Below are positions 33,001 through 41,248 of a stretch of 64,000 nt of DNA, piece after piece. The first letter of the stretch is position 1; each line of letters begins with the position of its first letter. This stretch comes from Plazaster borealis (lineage: Eukaryota > Echinodermata > Asteroidea > Forcipulatida > Labidiasteridae), in the NCBI GenBank assembly GCA_021014325.1, contig CM037467.1, positions 2,480,001-2,544,000 of the forward strand. Direction: 5' to 3'. A program made the translations under genes and the position numbers. The notes below the pieces were generated by a model. The model was not told the origin of the DNA and made no database searches. It was given only the letters and a program-made list of their open reading frames with translations.

Positions 33001-35977
33001 CATATGAGAAATTTTTGAAAACAAAATAGGTAATAAACTTCCTCTTCCATTATAAATCATATCAGTCTTTAGATTTGTTAAACCCTCGTTTCTGAAAATG
33101 TACTTAATAATAATATCGAGTCTTATATAGCGCAATTCCAAAGAGTGATCATTGCGCTTTGAACATTATTACCCCTGGTCACTAGGCCATTTTTTCATTC
33201 CTTAAACCATCTCGGCTCCCTGGGGAGTATACAGCCTGTGCTGCCAACTAATGTAACGCACTAAGCTAAATCAATCACAAGAACCATCTCTGCCCTCACA
33301 GGTACCCATTTACCCCTGGGTGAAGAGAAGCAAGTGTCTTGCTCAAGGACACAAGTGTCATGACCGGGATTCAAACCCACACCCTGATGACTCGACAACC
33401 AGAACTTTAGTCCAATGCACTAAACCGCTCGACCACGGCACGCCAAAAGAATCGGGCGCTAACAATTTTGTTTTCCTGCTTAGGTATAACATTTGCTATG
33501 GGAAGATAGGTAGCACTGAGGAGGAGGTAAGCAATGCAGCAGAGGCAGCAGACATACACCAAAGGATTCTAACATTCCCTAGCCGTGAGTAGGAATTAAA
33601 TATTTATCTTCACCAGTTAGCTTGTCTTTTCACTAGTCCGCCAGCTTGTTTTCATATTTCATATGGAATAGGGATGCTTTTCAACACTGAGCCAGCCAGC
33701 CGGAGCACGTGGAGAGATTTTTGACTGGTCCTTAATTGTTTTAACTAGCATTTGGCCAGCGGACCACTATAAAGGGAGAACGCTGGCTCTATCTCAAAAT
33801 TTTTGTTTGAACATTTGCTATTGTTTGGTATTAAAAAAAACAGAAAGTTAGTTTACATATTGCTGTAGTGCATGGGTAATATCAGGGATACTTTTAAAGT
33901 TGTCTCCCAAATTCTTTTAACCTTTGCTAATATTTTTGTTTTTCCAAAAAGAGCACTGCACCTTTAACCCTTTAGAGACCATTCATTTCTGTATTATCAT
34001 CACAATACGCCCATACATGGATACTATTGTTTACTCCATTTTTGTTTGTAAAATGACTTAAAAAACAACAATATGATACAGAAATTCTGGGTTTTTTTAC
34101 AAATGTAAATAGTATGTCAACATTGGAAACATTGGAAAAGTCAATTCTGGACATGACTTTCACTTTGAAGTCTTTTGGTGAATTAAAGTAGATTAAATCT
34201 CGCAGCCGTATGCAGCCGTATCCGGCCGTTGTGGGCATTTTGTTACAAGCCGATTGTGGCCGCTATGCTCTCTAAAGGGTTAATGTGGCACTTAGTTTAC
34301 ACGTCACTCTAGATACATGTGTAATATCTGGGACAGTTTCTTGTACAGACAGGCTTTGTCTGGCAATATTTGTAAACACTCTTGAGTTGAATGACATTTG
34401 GCACAATATGTCACTTCACAAGTCCTCAGAATGTTACTGGAATGTCATTTGTGGGAATAGTTGACTTGGGATTATTTATGTTTAAAGGAGAGGATACTCT
34501 GACAAATTTTTGAAAGAATCGATTAAAAAACTTACTTGGAAGAAGTACAAAAGGATTCCTTTCAAAGTAATATGGTTTGAATAATCTTTCACCCAAAAAC
34601 ATTTGAATCTGAGAAACGATTCACATTACTGAGGGTTGGTGTCTGTGGTAATTTGAATGGTCTTCTTGTGGTTTATTTTCACAGAGTACAAGACGATTGT
34701 TGGTGAGAGGGGATTGAAGCTGAGCGGAGGCGAGAAACAACGAGTCGCTATCGCTAGAACTATTCTTAAAGCACCTGAGTTTGTTCTTTTAGATGAGGTA
34801 AGTACTTCATGAGAGAGGGACCCAGTTGATTGGGGCTCGATTTCTCAAAGACCTAAGATTAATCTGAACTGTGTGTATCAATCTTAATTGCTAAGCAAAG
34901 TGTGATGTCACAATACAAATCACTATGGTAATACTGACAACTCATCTTAAGATGAATTTTAGTGCTTTGTGAAATCGAGCCCTGATCACTTTATTAAGTA
35001 GGGGCAGGCCATCAACCCAAGGCCTGCCGCCTTAGAAGTTGATTAACAAACTCACCAGTTTTCAATGAGTTTAACGGTACGTCTGTTGTCAAACCAAAAA
35101 GACAGGCCAGGAATTACATGGAGGCCATGGCCTCTGTTGCCCTGGTCTTGGCCTCGATGACGTCACATGTTGAATGTATGGTCTGAATTTCTCATTTCAT
35201 TCCTGTTTTCTGATGATATTCAATCAAAATGGCATTGAATCTGAGCTTATGACTGGTGCAGAAATTCTTCTGTGGAATGAACAGACCCATTTGTTTTTGC
35301 GATGATATTTTACACCATTTTAACGCGAGGTTAGAGACTTGTAACTTTTTCCCCAATTTCATGAGGACTCTATCTTTTGGAAAATGAGTGCATCACAAAA
35401 CTCAGCTTGACCTTAAAGCCCCTCTTTAAGGGAGGCAGGGAATGATTGCACCCTGTAAACTTGACCTTTCTCACTTTTCAAAATTTACATTTGTGAATTT
35501 GTTTCTCTCCACAGGCTACCTCAGCCCTCGACACAAAGACAGAGCGAAACATCCAGTCATCTCTAGCCAATGTGTGTGTGAATCGAACAACGATCGTCGT
35601 CGCTCACCGATTATCGACAATCATTGGCGCCGACCAGATCCTGGTCCTGCAGGATGGGCATATCGTTGAAAGAGGAAGGTGGGTAACAACCGTAATGGTT
35701 GATATGTTGGACTCCTCTCAGTCCACATTAGTAGTATACAAAGATTGACTGCTTCGCGTGCTATGGTTAAAGCTATGGCTCCCGAGGTGATCCTCGACAC
35801 TTTCTATTTTTCCCTGATTTTGTCTTGAATTTGTTTTTTTGTTTCAGACACGAAGAGCTTCTGTTGGATGACGGTGTCTATGCCGAGATGTGGCAACAGC
35901 AACTACAGGCCGAGGAGGAAGTTCAAGATACTGACAAGGAGGAATCTACAGGATCTGGCCCTGAAAAACTGGACTGA
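20742..35977 (+). CDS. ABCB6: ABCB6 half-transporter, complete in 20 coding exons
   Basis: Joining 20 exons gives 2571 nt, 856 residues plus stop, close to human ABCB6 (842). Every junction has GT/AG borders and matching phase. Layout: N-terminal TMD0 (residues 1-228, about five hydrophobic segments), core six-helix ABC transmembrane domain (about 240-570), and nucleotide-binding domain (about 590-830). Visible motifs are Walker [10 protein letters not shown] (630-638), Q-loop VVPQD (675-679), signature LSGGE (734-738), Walker B FVLLDE (754-759), D-loop SALD (762-765) and H-loop His790. ABCB6 proteins are homodimeric ATP-driven transporters of porphyrins and related or heavy-metal conjugates in mitochondrial outer, endolysosomal and plasma membranes. 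TMD0 ([25 protein letters not shown]) and the SFNAWFG and WRTKFRR motifs distinguish it from ABCB7 and ABCB8. No defect seen. Confidence 0.95.
21165..21345. repeat. T/G-rich low-complexity in intron 1
   Basis: CTGT/TTTG-rich simple sequence (TGTCTGCCTGCCTGTCTG, GTTTGTTTG). Apparent ORFs here are compositional. Confidence 0.8.
21872..22257 (+). CDS. ABCB6: ABCB6 exon 2
   Basis: Residues 100-228, from TTCTACTTATAG to GTAAGT. Rest of TMD0: hydrophobic segments around [31 protein letters not shown] and [11 protein letters not shown]. The [15 protein letters not shown] stretch is nearly identical in pattern to human ENLALVSWNSPQWWW. Confidence 0.95.
22501..22700 (-). mobile_element. tRNA-derived SINE-like repeat in intron 2
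   Basis: Minus strand 22575-22501 reads like a tRNA: AGCTCAGATGGTAGAGTG (D-arm, A box) and CAGGTTCAAGTCCCGC (T-arm, B box). The adjacent plus-strand segment 22607-22690 (ATAGCCAGGGATCATACC, ATACAACTTGGGAAGC) is shared with the copy at 29110-29300 in opposite orientation, so the tRNA-like part belongs to a larger repeat. Confidence 0.75.
22774..22845 (-). mobile_element. tRNA-like sequence within a SINE
   Basis: A 72-nt cloverleaf-like sequence: acceptor ends GACTA / TAGTC, A box TAGCTCAGTTGGTAGAG, T-arm CGCAGGTTCAAGTCCTGC. The anticodon stem is poorly paired, the loop ACATTAA lacks the usual U33, and similar copies occur at 22501 and 29211, so this is a retroposed tRNA relative rather than a functional gene. 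Confidence 0.7.
22961..23156 (+). CDS. ABCB6: ABCB6 exon 3
   Basis: Residues 229-293, phase 0 in and phase 1 out, acceptor CACTGCACCAG and donor GTAAGA. Linker, then VFPYVWPKG (human GYLWPRG) and the first core transmembrane helix, [20 protein letters not shown]. Confidence 0.94.
23587..23688 (+). CDS. ABCB6: ABCB6 exon 4
   Basis: Residues 294-327, acceptor TTTTTCAACTCAAG, donor GTAAGT. Encodes [20 protein letters not shown] and [13 protein letters not shown], aligning with human YVFLKFLQGGGTG. Confidence 0.94.
23998..24100 (+). CDS. ABCB6: ABCB6 exon 5
   Basis: Residues 328-361, phase 1 in and 2 out, acceptor TTTATTTCTAG, donor [26 protein letters not shown] then RLFGHLHS corresponds to human [20 protein letters not shown] and IFSHLHE. 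Confidence 0.95.
24117..24650 (+). mobile_element. SINE with internal ~120-bp tandem repeats in intron 5
   Basis: Head resembles a tRNA (GGTTGGCATAGTGGTATC as A box, GGTACGAAACC as B box). Then three direct copies of a ~120-bp block are marked by CCGCCGGGGGCACTGTGTRG and GGGTTTTCAGTCCCTA. The 3' part ACAGTGATTAAGTTCACYTA is shared with the SINE at 41988. Confidence 0.7.
24768..24857 (+). CDS. ABCB6: ABCB6 exon 6
   Basis: Residues 362-391, acceptor CTCTGTGTAG, donor [26 protein letters not shown] then GTTSINSLL, the intracellular coupling segment conserved in the B6 family. Confidence 0.96.
25412..25603. mobile_element. MITE, GGGCCCAATTTCATAGAGC family, in intron 6
   Basis: About 192 bp with inverted termini: GGGCCCAATTTCATAGAGCT at the left, and AGCTCTGTGAAATTTGGCCC at the right. 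Interior ACCAGTCACAAATTGTACAT. Copies at 32445-32636, 39417-39599 and 44771-44947. Confidence 0.9.
25700..25821 (+). CDS. ABCB6: ABCB6 exon 7
   Basis: Residues 392-432, acceptor TTTTATTTCAG, donor [26 protein letters not shown] then [20 protein letters not shown], two core helices. Confidence 0.96.
26196..26305 (+). CDS. ABCB6: ABCB6 exon 8
   Basis: Residues 433-469, acceptor TTGCTTTACAG, donor [26 protein letters not shown] then [15 protein letters not shown], the second coupling region. Confidence 0.96.
26988..27053 (+). CDS. ABCB6: ABCB6 exon 9
   Basis: Residues 470-491 (22 codons, phase 0 both sides). [22 protein letters not shown], matching human [22 protein letters not shown]. Confidence 0.95.
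27130..27325 (-). mobile_element. SINE fragment in intron 9
   Basis: Inverse orientation of the 24117-type repeat: GATGTGGGAGGAAAACC and GGGATTCGAACCAGGTTCCT (B-box complement) then GAAAGGCAGGGAAGGAAACC. Confidence 0.65.
27331..27716. mobile_element. MITE, TTAAAGG family 1, in intron 9
   Basis: TTAA at both ends (27331-27334, 27713-27716). Termini TTAAAGACAGTGTACACTAT and ATAGTGTCCACTGCCTTTAA are inverted. The centre is a near-perfect palindrome, GATTTCGAGACCTCAAGTTC / GAACTTGAGGTCTCGAAATC. Confidence 0.9.
27742..27867 (+). CDS. ABCB6: ABCB6 exon 10
   Basis: Residues 492-533, phase 0 both sides, acceptor CTTCTTTCACAG, donor [26 protein letters not shown] then [14 protein letters not shown], a core helix. 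Confidence 0.96.
28211..28530. repeat. TATTGAGTATT minisatellite in intron 10
   Basis: Irregular tandem array of TATTGAG / TATTTATTGAG units, ending just before the exon 11 acceptor; its T-richness merges into the polypyrimidine tract. Confidence 0.9.
28544..28620 (+). CDS. ABCB6: ABCB6 exon 11
   Basis: Residues 534-558, acceptor TTTCTGTACAG, donor GTATGT, phase 2 out. [20 protein letters not shown] then FGTYY, the last core helix. Confidence 0.96.
28640..29000. mobile_element. SINE tail fragment and partial family-1 MITE in intron 11
   Basis: 28675-28700 has TTCTTCGGATGGGATGTAAA, shared with the SINE at 41988 (CCTTCGGATGGGACATAAA). From 28755, ACTTACTTGGTAAAGAGCAC onward matches the interior of the TTAAAGG family-1 elements (compare 53510), with no right terminus. 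Confidence 0.65.
29110..29300 (+). mobile_element. tRNA-derived SINE-like repeat in intron 11
   Basis: 29211-29283 is tRNA-like: GCTCAATTGGTAGAGCGCTG (A box) and GCGGGTTCAAGTCCCGC with a perfect T-stem. The acceptor 5' strand is eroded. Flanks match the inverted copies at 22501-22850. Confidence 0.75.
29386..29449 (+). CDS. ABCB6: ABCB6 exon 12
   Basis: Residues 559-580, acceptor TTTTCTATTAG, donor [27 protein letters not shown]. Confidence 0.95.
29528..29790. repeat. ~86-bp tandem repeat, three copies, in intron 12
   Basis: GATGTTTTGCTGTAAAT recurs near 29532, 29618 and 29702, each followed by a diverged T-rich segment ending in a CATTGTGTATTTT-like block. Confidence 0.8.
29950..30065 (-). 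mobile_element. tRNA-like SINE head in intron 12
   Basis: Minus strand reads GCTTGGTGGTCTAGTGGTAA (A box), ATCTGCTCTAGCATAGC (anticodon region) and GTGGGTTCGAATTCCACC (T-arm with paired stem). It resembles a tRNA of the Glu/Asp type, but with a non-standard acceptor, so a tRNA-derived repeat is more likely than a gene. Confidence 0.6.
30231..30316 (+). CDS. ABCB6: ABCB6 exon 13
   Basis: Residues 581-608, phase 0 in and 2 out, acceptor GTAACCACAG, donor [26 protein letters not shown] then NVSFYYNEA, start of the nucleotide-binding domain with the aromatic A-loop (YY). Confidence 0.95.
30773..30830 (+). CDS. ABCB6: ABCB6 exon 14
   Basis: Residues 609-628, acceptor CTTTTGTTACAG, donor [25 protein letters not shown]. 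The donor is the left edge of a 190-bp intronic tandem duplication. Confidence 0.95.
30834..31222. repeat. 190-bp tandem duplication in intron 14
   Basis: Two direct copies beginning GGTAGCAAGTAGAATTTCAT at 30834 and 31024. The second copy has several changes and a short insertion (AATCCAGACTTT). Confidence 0.93.
31431..31796. mobile_element. MITE, TTAAAGG family 3, in intron 14
   Basis: Left AAAGGTATTATTCAAGATTG, right CCAATCCTGTACGATTCTTT-TAA. Interior CTTCCAGACTAAAATTAAAC and GTGTGAAAAACCATGCACAC match 41249-41637. Confidence 0.85.
31821..31925 (+). CDS. ABCB6: ABCB6 exon 15 (Walker A)
   Basis: Residues 629-663, phase 0 both sides. [20 protein letters not shown] then [15 protein letters not shown]; carries the P-loop lysine K636. 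Confidence 0.97.
32141..32214 (+). CDS. ABCB6: ABCB6 exon 16 (Q-loop)
   Basis: Residues 664-687, acceptor TTTTTAAACTAG, donor GTAAAT (weaker than others). [24 protein letters not shown]. Confidence 0.95.
32310..32372 (+). repeat. Copy of the GAGAAAGACTCTGCTAGGGTC repeat in intron 16
   Basis: TTGTCATTTAGCCTTCGAGA-AAGACTCTGCTAGGGTCAAT-ACGTCAGGCCATTAA; near-identical to 20330-20384. Ends at the TTAA that begins the next MITE. Confidence 0.75.
32370..33002. mobile_element. TTAAAGG-type MITE carrying a nested GGGCCC-family MITE
   Basis: Starts TTAAAGGTACGGTCATAGAT and ends near ATCTATGACCCTACATATG (inverted, diverged). At 32445-32636 it is interrupted by a full GGGCCYAATTTCATAGAGCT element, so the host element is older than the guest. 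Confidence 0.8.
33108..33442 (-). mobile_element. tRNA-headed SINE, nearly full length, in intron 16
   Basis: On the minus strand it starts GTGCCGTGGTCGAGCGGTTT (Leu/Ser-tRNA-like A box), then GGGTTTGAATCCCGG (B box). The body includes AGCACAGGCTGTATACTCCC and GAGATGGTTTAAGGAATG, and the tail is GCGCTATATAAGACTCG then TATTATTATT. Truncated relative at 11270-11500. Confidence 0.9.
33484..33584 (+). CDS. ABCB6: ABCB6 exon 17
   Basis: Residues 688-721, acceptor TTTTCCTGCTTAG, donor [26 protein letters not shown] then [14 protein letters not shown]. An internal GAGGTAAGC could act as a cryptic donor. Confidence 0.94.
33968..34279. mobile_element. piggyBac-type MITE in intron 17
   Basis: 312 bp exactly bounded by TTAA (33964-33967 and 34280-34283), with inverted ends CCCTTTAGAGA / TCTCTAAAGGG. 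CCC-starting termini plus a TTAA target are the piggyBac signature. No ORF for a transposase. Confidence 0.85.
34478..34665. mobile_element. Partial TTAAAGG-type MITE in intron 17
   Basis: TTTAAAGGAGAGGATACTCT at left, then AAACTTACTTGGAAGAAGTA, AAGTAATATGG and CATTTGAATCTGAGAAACGA as in families 1 and 2. The right part is missing and the sequence runs into the exon 18 acceptor. Confidence 0.7.
34685..34797 (+). CDS. ABCB6: ABCB6 exon 18 (signature and Walker B)
   Basis: Residues 722-759, acceptor TTTATTTTCACAG, donor [26 protein letters not shown] then [17 protein letters not shown]. Confidence 0.97.
34832..34982. mobile_element. MITE, GGGCTCGATTTC family, in intron 18
   Basis: About 150 bp with inverted ends GGGGCTCGATTTCTCAAAG / CTTTGTGAAATCGAGCCC. 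Confidence 0.85.
35515..35678 (+). CDS. ABCB6: ABCB6 exon 19 (D- and H-loops)
   Basis: Residues 760-813, acceptor TTTCTCTCCACAG, donor [26 protein letters not shown], then [20 protein letters not shown] and [10 protein letters not shown]. Confidence 0.97.
35848..35977 (+). CDS. ABCB6: ABCB6 exon 20, stop codon TGA
   Basis: Residues 814-856 and TGA at 35975-35977. [20 protein letters not shown] followed by an acidic, unstructured tail, like the C-terminus of other ABCB6 proteins. Confidence 0.95.
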
Positions 35978-35997
35978 TGAATCACACTCACAGGTAT

Positions 35998-36490
35998 AAA
36001 AATGTTAGTACCCATTTACCAAAATGTTAGTACTCAGGTGTCAGAATGTTAGTACAAGGGTACCAACATGTTAATACCCAGGTACCAAAATGTTAGTACC
36101 CAGGTACTAAATGTTAGTAACCATTTACAAAAATGTAAATACCCAGGTACCAGAATGTTAGTACCCAGGTACAAAATGTTTGTACCAGGTACCAAAAGGT
36201 TAGTACCATGTACACAAATGTTAGTACCAGGTACTGAAACCTTAGTACCTATGTGTAAAAATGTTAGTACACATGTATTAAAATATCAGTACCAACTCAC
36301 CAAATTTTAGTTGTGAGGTTCTAAAAAAGTTATTACCCGGGTACCAAAATGTTGTTACCCATGTACCAACATGGAAGTACCTAGCTATCAAGTTTTAAGA
36401 AATTGACCTGTACTCGGACTGTGTAACTTTTGTCCATTAAGGTACTAACATTGTACAAATCAAGTGCTAAAGTTATAGTACCTGTACCTG
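35998..36490. repeat. ~21-bp minisatellite just after the ABCB6 stop
   Basis: About 20 degenerate copies of a unit like AAATGTTAGTACCCAGGTACC, beginning 21 bp after TGA. If the transcript runs through it, it lies in the 3' UTR. Confidence 0.9.
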
Positions 36491-37181
36491 TACATAAAAC
36501 AAGGTGTTTGATATGTATTTATTTTGAAGAAAAATAATAATTTAGTCTGGTTTATTTTGGTTCCCAGACTGTAAAACATAAAAAATCAAAAGGTTAGTTG
36601 AGGAATTAAAAGGTTTTTAAAAATTAATTTGGAATCTTATTGGGACTTTTGCCGTCAAGCCTCACTACTGCAAAGGTATAGGCCTACTGTTATCATATGT
36701 TTCTGATTCTGTAAAAGGAAGTAAATTTTCCAATGCAAGATAAAACATCTGTAAAAATATTCTTATAGACCTAAAACAAACGATACTATAAATTTAATTT
36801 TAAAAAACTCTATTTAGATTTATATGCTATTTTCATGGTGATTGTCAATACAAGAAATATAATGACAGGCAATTGTGCTTTTTCTAAATACGTGATAAAT
36901 AGGTTTTATGCAATTTATTGCTGTCAAATCAATATGCAAATATGTAAAAACGTGGTGCAGTTTTACTTTTTATTTATGTAGCCGTTACTTTGATATCATT
37001 TTGGGAAAATAGTCAACTTTCTTTGTTGAGTGTCCTGCAAATTGTACCTCTCTGAAACATTTTTCCTTCTCAAACTAATTCAGGCTCTGTAGCTACAACA
37101 TTTATGTATCACTTTTGAGGATTTTTTATGGTGTATTATGTTCCAAAAAATATAGAAATACTTGAAAATTTTAAATACGAA

Positions 37182-37787
37182 AATAAAATTAGGTTTATCC
37201 GTGTTTTGTAGTTCAAAACGCTCTCAAAAATTGGCAAAGTAGTGGCTCTCAATCAATGTTAAAGGTATTACAGGATTGGTAAGAATAAAAAACACGACTG
37301 TTAAATTTTAGTCTGAAAGCTTAAAGATTATAAGGTGAAAATTAGAACCATTTTTTCTGTAAAATATTTCCCTCTGAAATGAAGTCATATTTGAGAAACT
37401 GTGTCTGAAAACCTCAAAAAACGCAACAGCTGATTTCGGTTGTTACAACCAAAATTAAGGATAGTTGTGTTTTACATGCTTAATATTGTGCATGGTTTTT
37501 CATTATTTTCTCCTGACCCACACAACGGATTAAGCCCAAATGTTCACAGGTTTGTTATTTCATGTATGTGGTTGATTACACAAATTATGACCACTGTCTG
37601 CGACTATGTTGTCAGCTCTACCAATCCTGTATAATACCTTTAAACCCAGTGTTAATTTCAACTGTTTAGATATTAGTTTTGGACTATTGTACATTAAACT
37701 TGTAATAAACACCGAACCAGAACCTGAAAAGTTTAAATGAAGAACTTAGCAGTGTGTGATATTAATATTTTTATGTGCAAATAAATA
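37182..37787 (+). terminator. Candidate ABCB6 polyadenylation signals
   Basis: AATAAA hexamers at 37182-37187, 37704-37709 and 37782-37787, the first clear ones downstream of the stop. The actual site cannot be chosen from sequence; the second and third follow a MITE. Confidence 0.3.
37259..37643 (-). mobile_element. MITE, TTAAAGG family 3, inverse orientation
   Basis: TTAA at both ends. TTAAAGGTATTACAGGATTG at left and CAATCCTGTATAATACCTTT-AA at right. Interior is the inverse of 41249-41637. Confidence 0.9.
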
Positions 37788-37796
37788 CACTTACTG

Positions 37797-37810
37797 GGGG
37801 GGGGGGGGGT
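37797..37810. repeat. Poly-G run
   Basis: About 13 consecutive G in AT-rich DNA. Confidence 0.9.
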
Positions 37811-37849
37811 AAATACATTCCTTAAATTGTAGAGCTAATGCCGGTTGTC

Positions 37850-39410
37850 AGCAGTGTGTTAATTTGTATATTCAAATGAGAAGTTGACAGTAAGTGGCAA
37901 AATGGTTCTGTTTATAGAAAATTCAAAGCAGCTGGTCGTTTCAAATCAAGTATCCAAAATGGTAAATCGGAGTGTTTTGAAATTACACTCATTGTATAAT
38001 TTCTTTTGTTGATGATAATTAATTGGTACGTGGATTGTGTAATCTGGTTCCGGAATGCTAAGTTGAAAAACAAACTCTACACTTGGTATTCAAAACAAAG
38101 ATCACCGACCCCACAGCACTGTCAAAACAACGAGAGCTTTATATGAATAACCGGTACTTCAGAGCAAAGTTCACCCGAAGAGAGAAGCGAAACGCGGGCA
38201 ATGCCTTCTGGGCCACTTCGCTGTTTTTCTTCCAAGGTGTGACAAGGTGTGGAAACATAAACCACATTTTTGCCGCCAATAATAACATCCGATTTGCTGG
38301 TAGTGTGTTGTTGGGGCCAGGTGTGGTGATGCCTGTCCCCTCGTAGGTCGCCACAAGGAGTGCCGTTGGTTCCCTTGGCTCACCCCTTGAGGTTGAACCA
38401 AAACATATGTCTGCTCTTTCGCAATTTTCACTCTCCTTTTTCAATAACCAATCCTGGATGGTATCGCCGTAAATGGAAGGCGTAGAAGCTCTACGGTGTG
38501 ACAAAAATACACTGTTTGTTTAATCAATGCATAATAACTTGTTGAATTTATAGTGTATGGAACTAAACATGTGACTGACTGGTATTTTGGGGCGAGAGCT
38601 GCTTGGGTCATACTTCAGTTTTTCAGTATTTATACTTTTTGACCTTTCGATAGGGGGATTGTCCCTCTGCCGTTGTGTCTGTGTAAATATAGATTTCTAT
38701 CATGGAAAATATTGATACATATCATGGAGGAAGGAAATACATATCAAGTGCTGTTTTGTTTAACCATGGAGGCTTTCCTTCCTCCATGGTTTAACACATC
38801 TATAATATTTATTTCTCACCAAACCATCGAAAAGTAGTTTATGTCAATATCTTTGGTTTAAATTTTCAATTTACCCATTTGAACGAGATTATGAACAAAA
38901 TACAGACGTTTAACGTTGATTTTAATAAGTTCACCATACTAACAAATGTTTGCAGTAATACCATGTAATAATCGCTATAGTAAACGGTGGTGGTTTTTAA
39001 ATGATTGATAGTGTCATGGTGTTATACGGCCGTGTCCGAATTAGCGGCTACGGCTACAACTGGATCGCTACATCATCACGCGTTGAAGTATAGGACGTCC
39101 ATGGCAACTCCCTTGGCAACAGTCATAGCCGTAGCTGCAGCCGCAAATTCGTAATTCGCCAATATGTAAACCATAGTTTCTTGTTTTACCATCATGTGAA
39201 GTAACAATCCCCTACGTCACCATCAGTAAGTTTTTATTTGTTAAGCCAATCGGTAGCGAACTCCAGCCGTGCGGCTATACTTGCTGGTACCCGAAGGGAA
39301 ATCGTCTAGCCTGGACTATTATTAATACACAACCAAGGATCTGCCCCGCGTCTACTTACAAATTAATGTGTCATATCGAATAGAGGGCGGCAGGCCAACA
39401 AACAAAACAT
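37850..39410. other. Non-coding stretch
   Basis: Reading frames of 88-121 codons overlap on opposite strands at 38083-38504 but match no family I know and have no clear splice context. A short palindrome, CATGGAGGAAGG / CCTTCCTCCATG, lies at 38722-38790. Nothing else identified. Confidence 0.35.
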
Positions 39411-39416
39411 AAATCA

Positions 39417-39599
39417 GGGCCCAATTTCGTAGAGCTGCTCAAGCAGAAAATATCGCTTATCAATTTTCTGTGAAGCAGAAATGAGCAGGATACCAGTCAT
39501 AAATTGTACTTGTGGCATGGTAGTTTTGCTGGTTGCCTTATTCTAACCGCATAGTGCATAGCTACTTGTTGTGCTTAAGCAGCTCTATGAAATTGGGCC
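39417..39599. mobile_element. MITE, GGGCCCAATTTC family
   Basis: Ends GGGCCCAATTTCGTAGAGCT and AGCTCTATGAAATTGGGCC. A diverged related segment continues to about 39910 (CAAACTTCATAAAGCTGTTG, CTGCTAAGCA). Confidence 0.85.
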
Positions 39600-39919
39600 G
39601 AAATCAGTTGCAAACTTCATAAAGCTGTTGAGCAGAAAACTATTCAAAGCAAATGTTTTTCTGCTAAGCAAAAATAACCAGGGAACCAGTCACAAACAAT
39701 CTTGTCTGGTAACTTGTATCTGTTAATTGTCTGGGCTAAGTAATTAACAGCTTTATGATGTTTGGTCCAAGCAGTTGCATATTTCAGACTAAGCATATAA
39801 AATCTGCTTATCAGCCGAGTGGTTACTGTACTATGTGATATGTGATATGTATTCAATGTTGTGATTGTATATGCTTAGCAAGAGAACTTGTTAAGCCAAA
39901 GGAGTTATGACATCTGGCC

Positions 39920-41248
39920 CCGCTGTGCATCAAACTCATTAGATAGTAACGTTACAAGACAAAAAACTACCAATCTAGTTTTGATTGTACCAACAGCCAG
40001 GTCATTCAAAGTTTACTGCTGGAGTCTGTCTTTTTAAAGGGCTAATCGTCATTGGTAATTATATGATCATAATGGGGGATTTTTACTTTGGCGTTTGCTT
40101 GACTTAGAGATACGAATCCGAATCCCTGCAAGTAAATGTGATAAAATAGGCCTGTGTCAGAGGGTTCCGTTGGGCAGTTTTGAGAAACTGGGGAAAGTAT
40201 GCACAATCTGAATGGAGATTCGTTCAGCCCGTATTGTGTTGCAGTATGTGACTAATGTGAGTGCATTATACAATCATTGTATCAAGTCCATGATATTGGA
40301 AATCTTACACAATATTTACCCCACGGTAAAAATGTATGCTTGGCAGAGCTGTCAACTCTCCCTGATTCTGCAGAAAGTTTCCCTGAAAGTAAACCAGTCG
40401 TTCCATGTTCTGATGAACAAATTCGAAAATCTCCCTGATTATGATAACCCTTTTCCCTGTTTGATGGTAATTTTGAACATCTCCCTTATTGTTGTATGAA
40501 ATCTACCTGATTGCAAGATGCAAATGTTTGCAGCTCTGGTTTGAGGGTAAAGACAATAGCTCTGTTAGCTATAATATTAACACTAACTTCAAACTTTCGT
40601 CAAGTATTGATGTAAAGTTACAACCACGTTGAGAAACTGTTCACGTGAAAGGTTCTTTTCTATCATTTTTTCGCTTAGGCCTGACAACCATAAGAAGCCA
40701 TTATTTGAATGTTATAATAGTCTGATCATGTCTTACTACCAAAGTACGTTCGTGCTAAAAACCAACGGTGTGCATTTCCTTTAATCGACGGCTAGCCGAC
40801 ATAGATCCCGGTACGTTTATCGACCATATTGTCGTGATTACGGTACATTTTGGGGGCGCGTCCTTTATCCCCCACGCTCGTCGCCCTGGTCGGTGACTAA
40901 TTCAACCCGACATAACGAGCCGCCAGTAGCAGCAATTTCACCATGGGGTGCTAACCATCACAGGCCCCGCCGGTCCAGCGGGAAGGGCGCGGTGCGGTGC
41001 GCCAGTCCGAACCAATCAGTCGAAAATCTCGTATCCCTTTTCTTGCGAACTCCGTAATGGGGGAAGTTATATTGTCTTGACTTGTAATGGGGCTTAATTT
41101 AACTGGCGACAACAGTAAGACAAACTTTTTTTGAGGGATAGTTGCCCCCTGTGCAACATGTTTTCAGTAATTTGGGGAGGTTTTTTGGTTTTGTGGTTCA
41201 CTAAATCAGATCATTGTTTACTAGACAAATCCTGTTATTTTTGTCATT
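39920..41248. other. Mostly unique non-coding DNA with a GC-richer patch
   Basis: No repeat or gene recognised. 40780-41040 is markedly richer in G+C and CpG than its surroundings, which could mark a regulatory or promoter region; no initiator or coding exon was identified. Confidence 0.35.

Noticed and set aside
38083..38504. Overlapping ORFs of 88-121 codons on both strands
   Set aside because: Mutual shadows with no family resemblance and no splice or poly(A) context.
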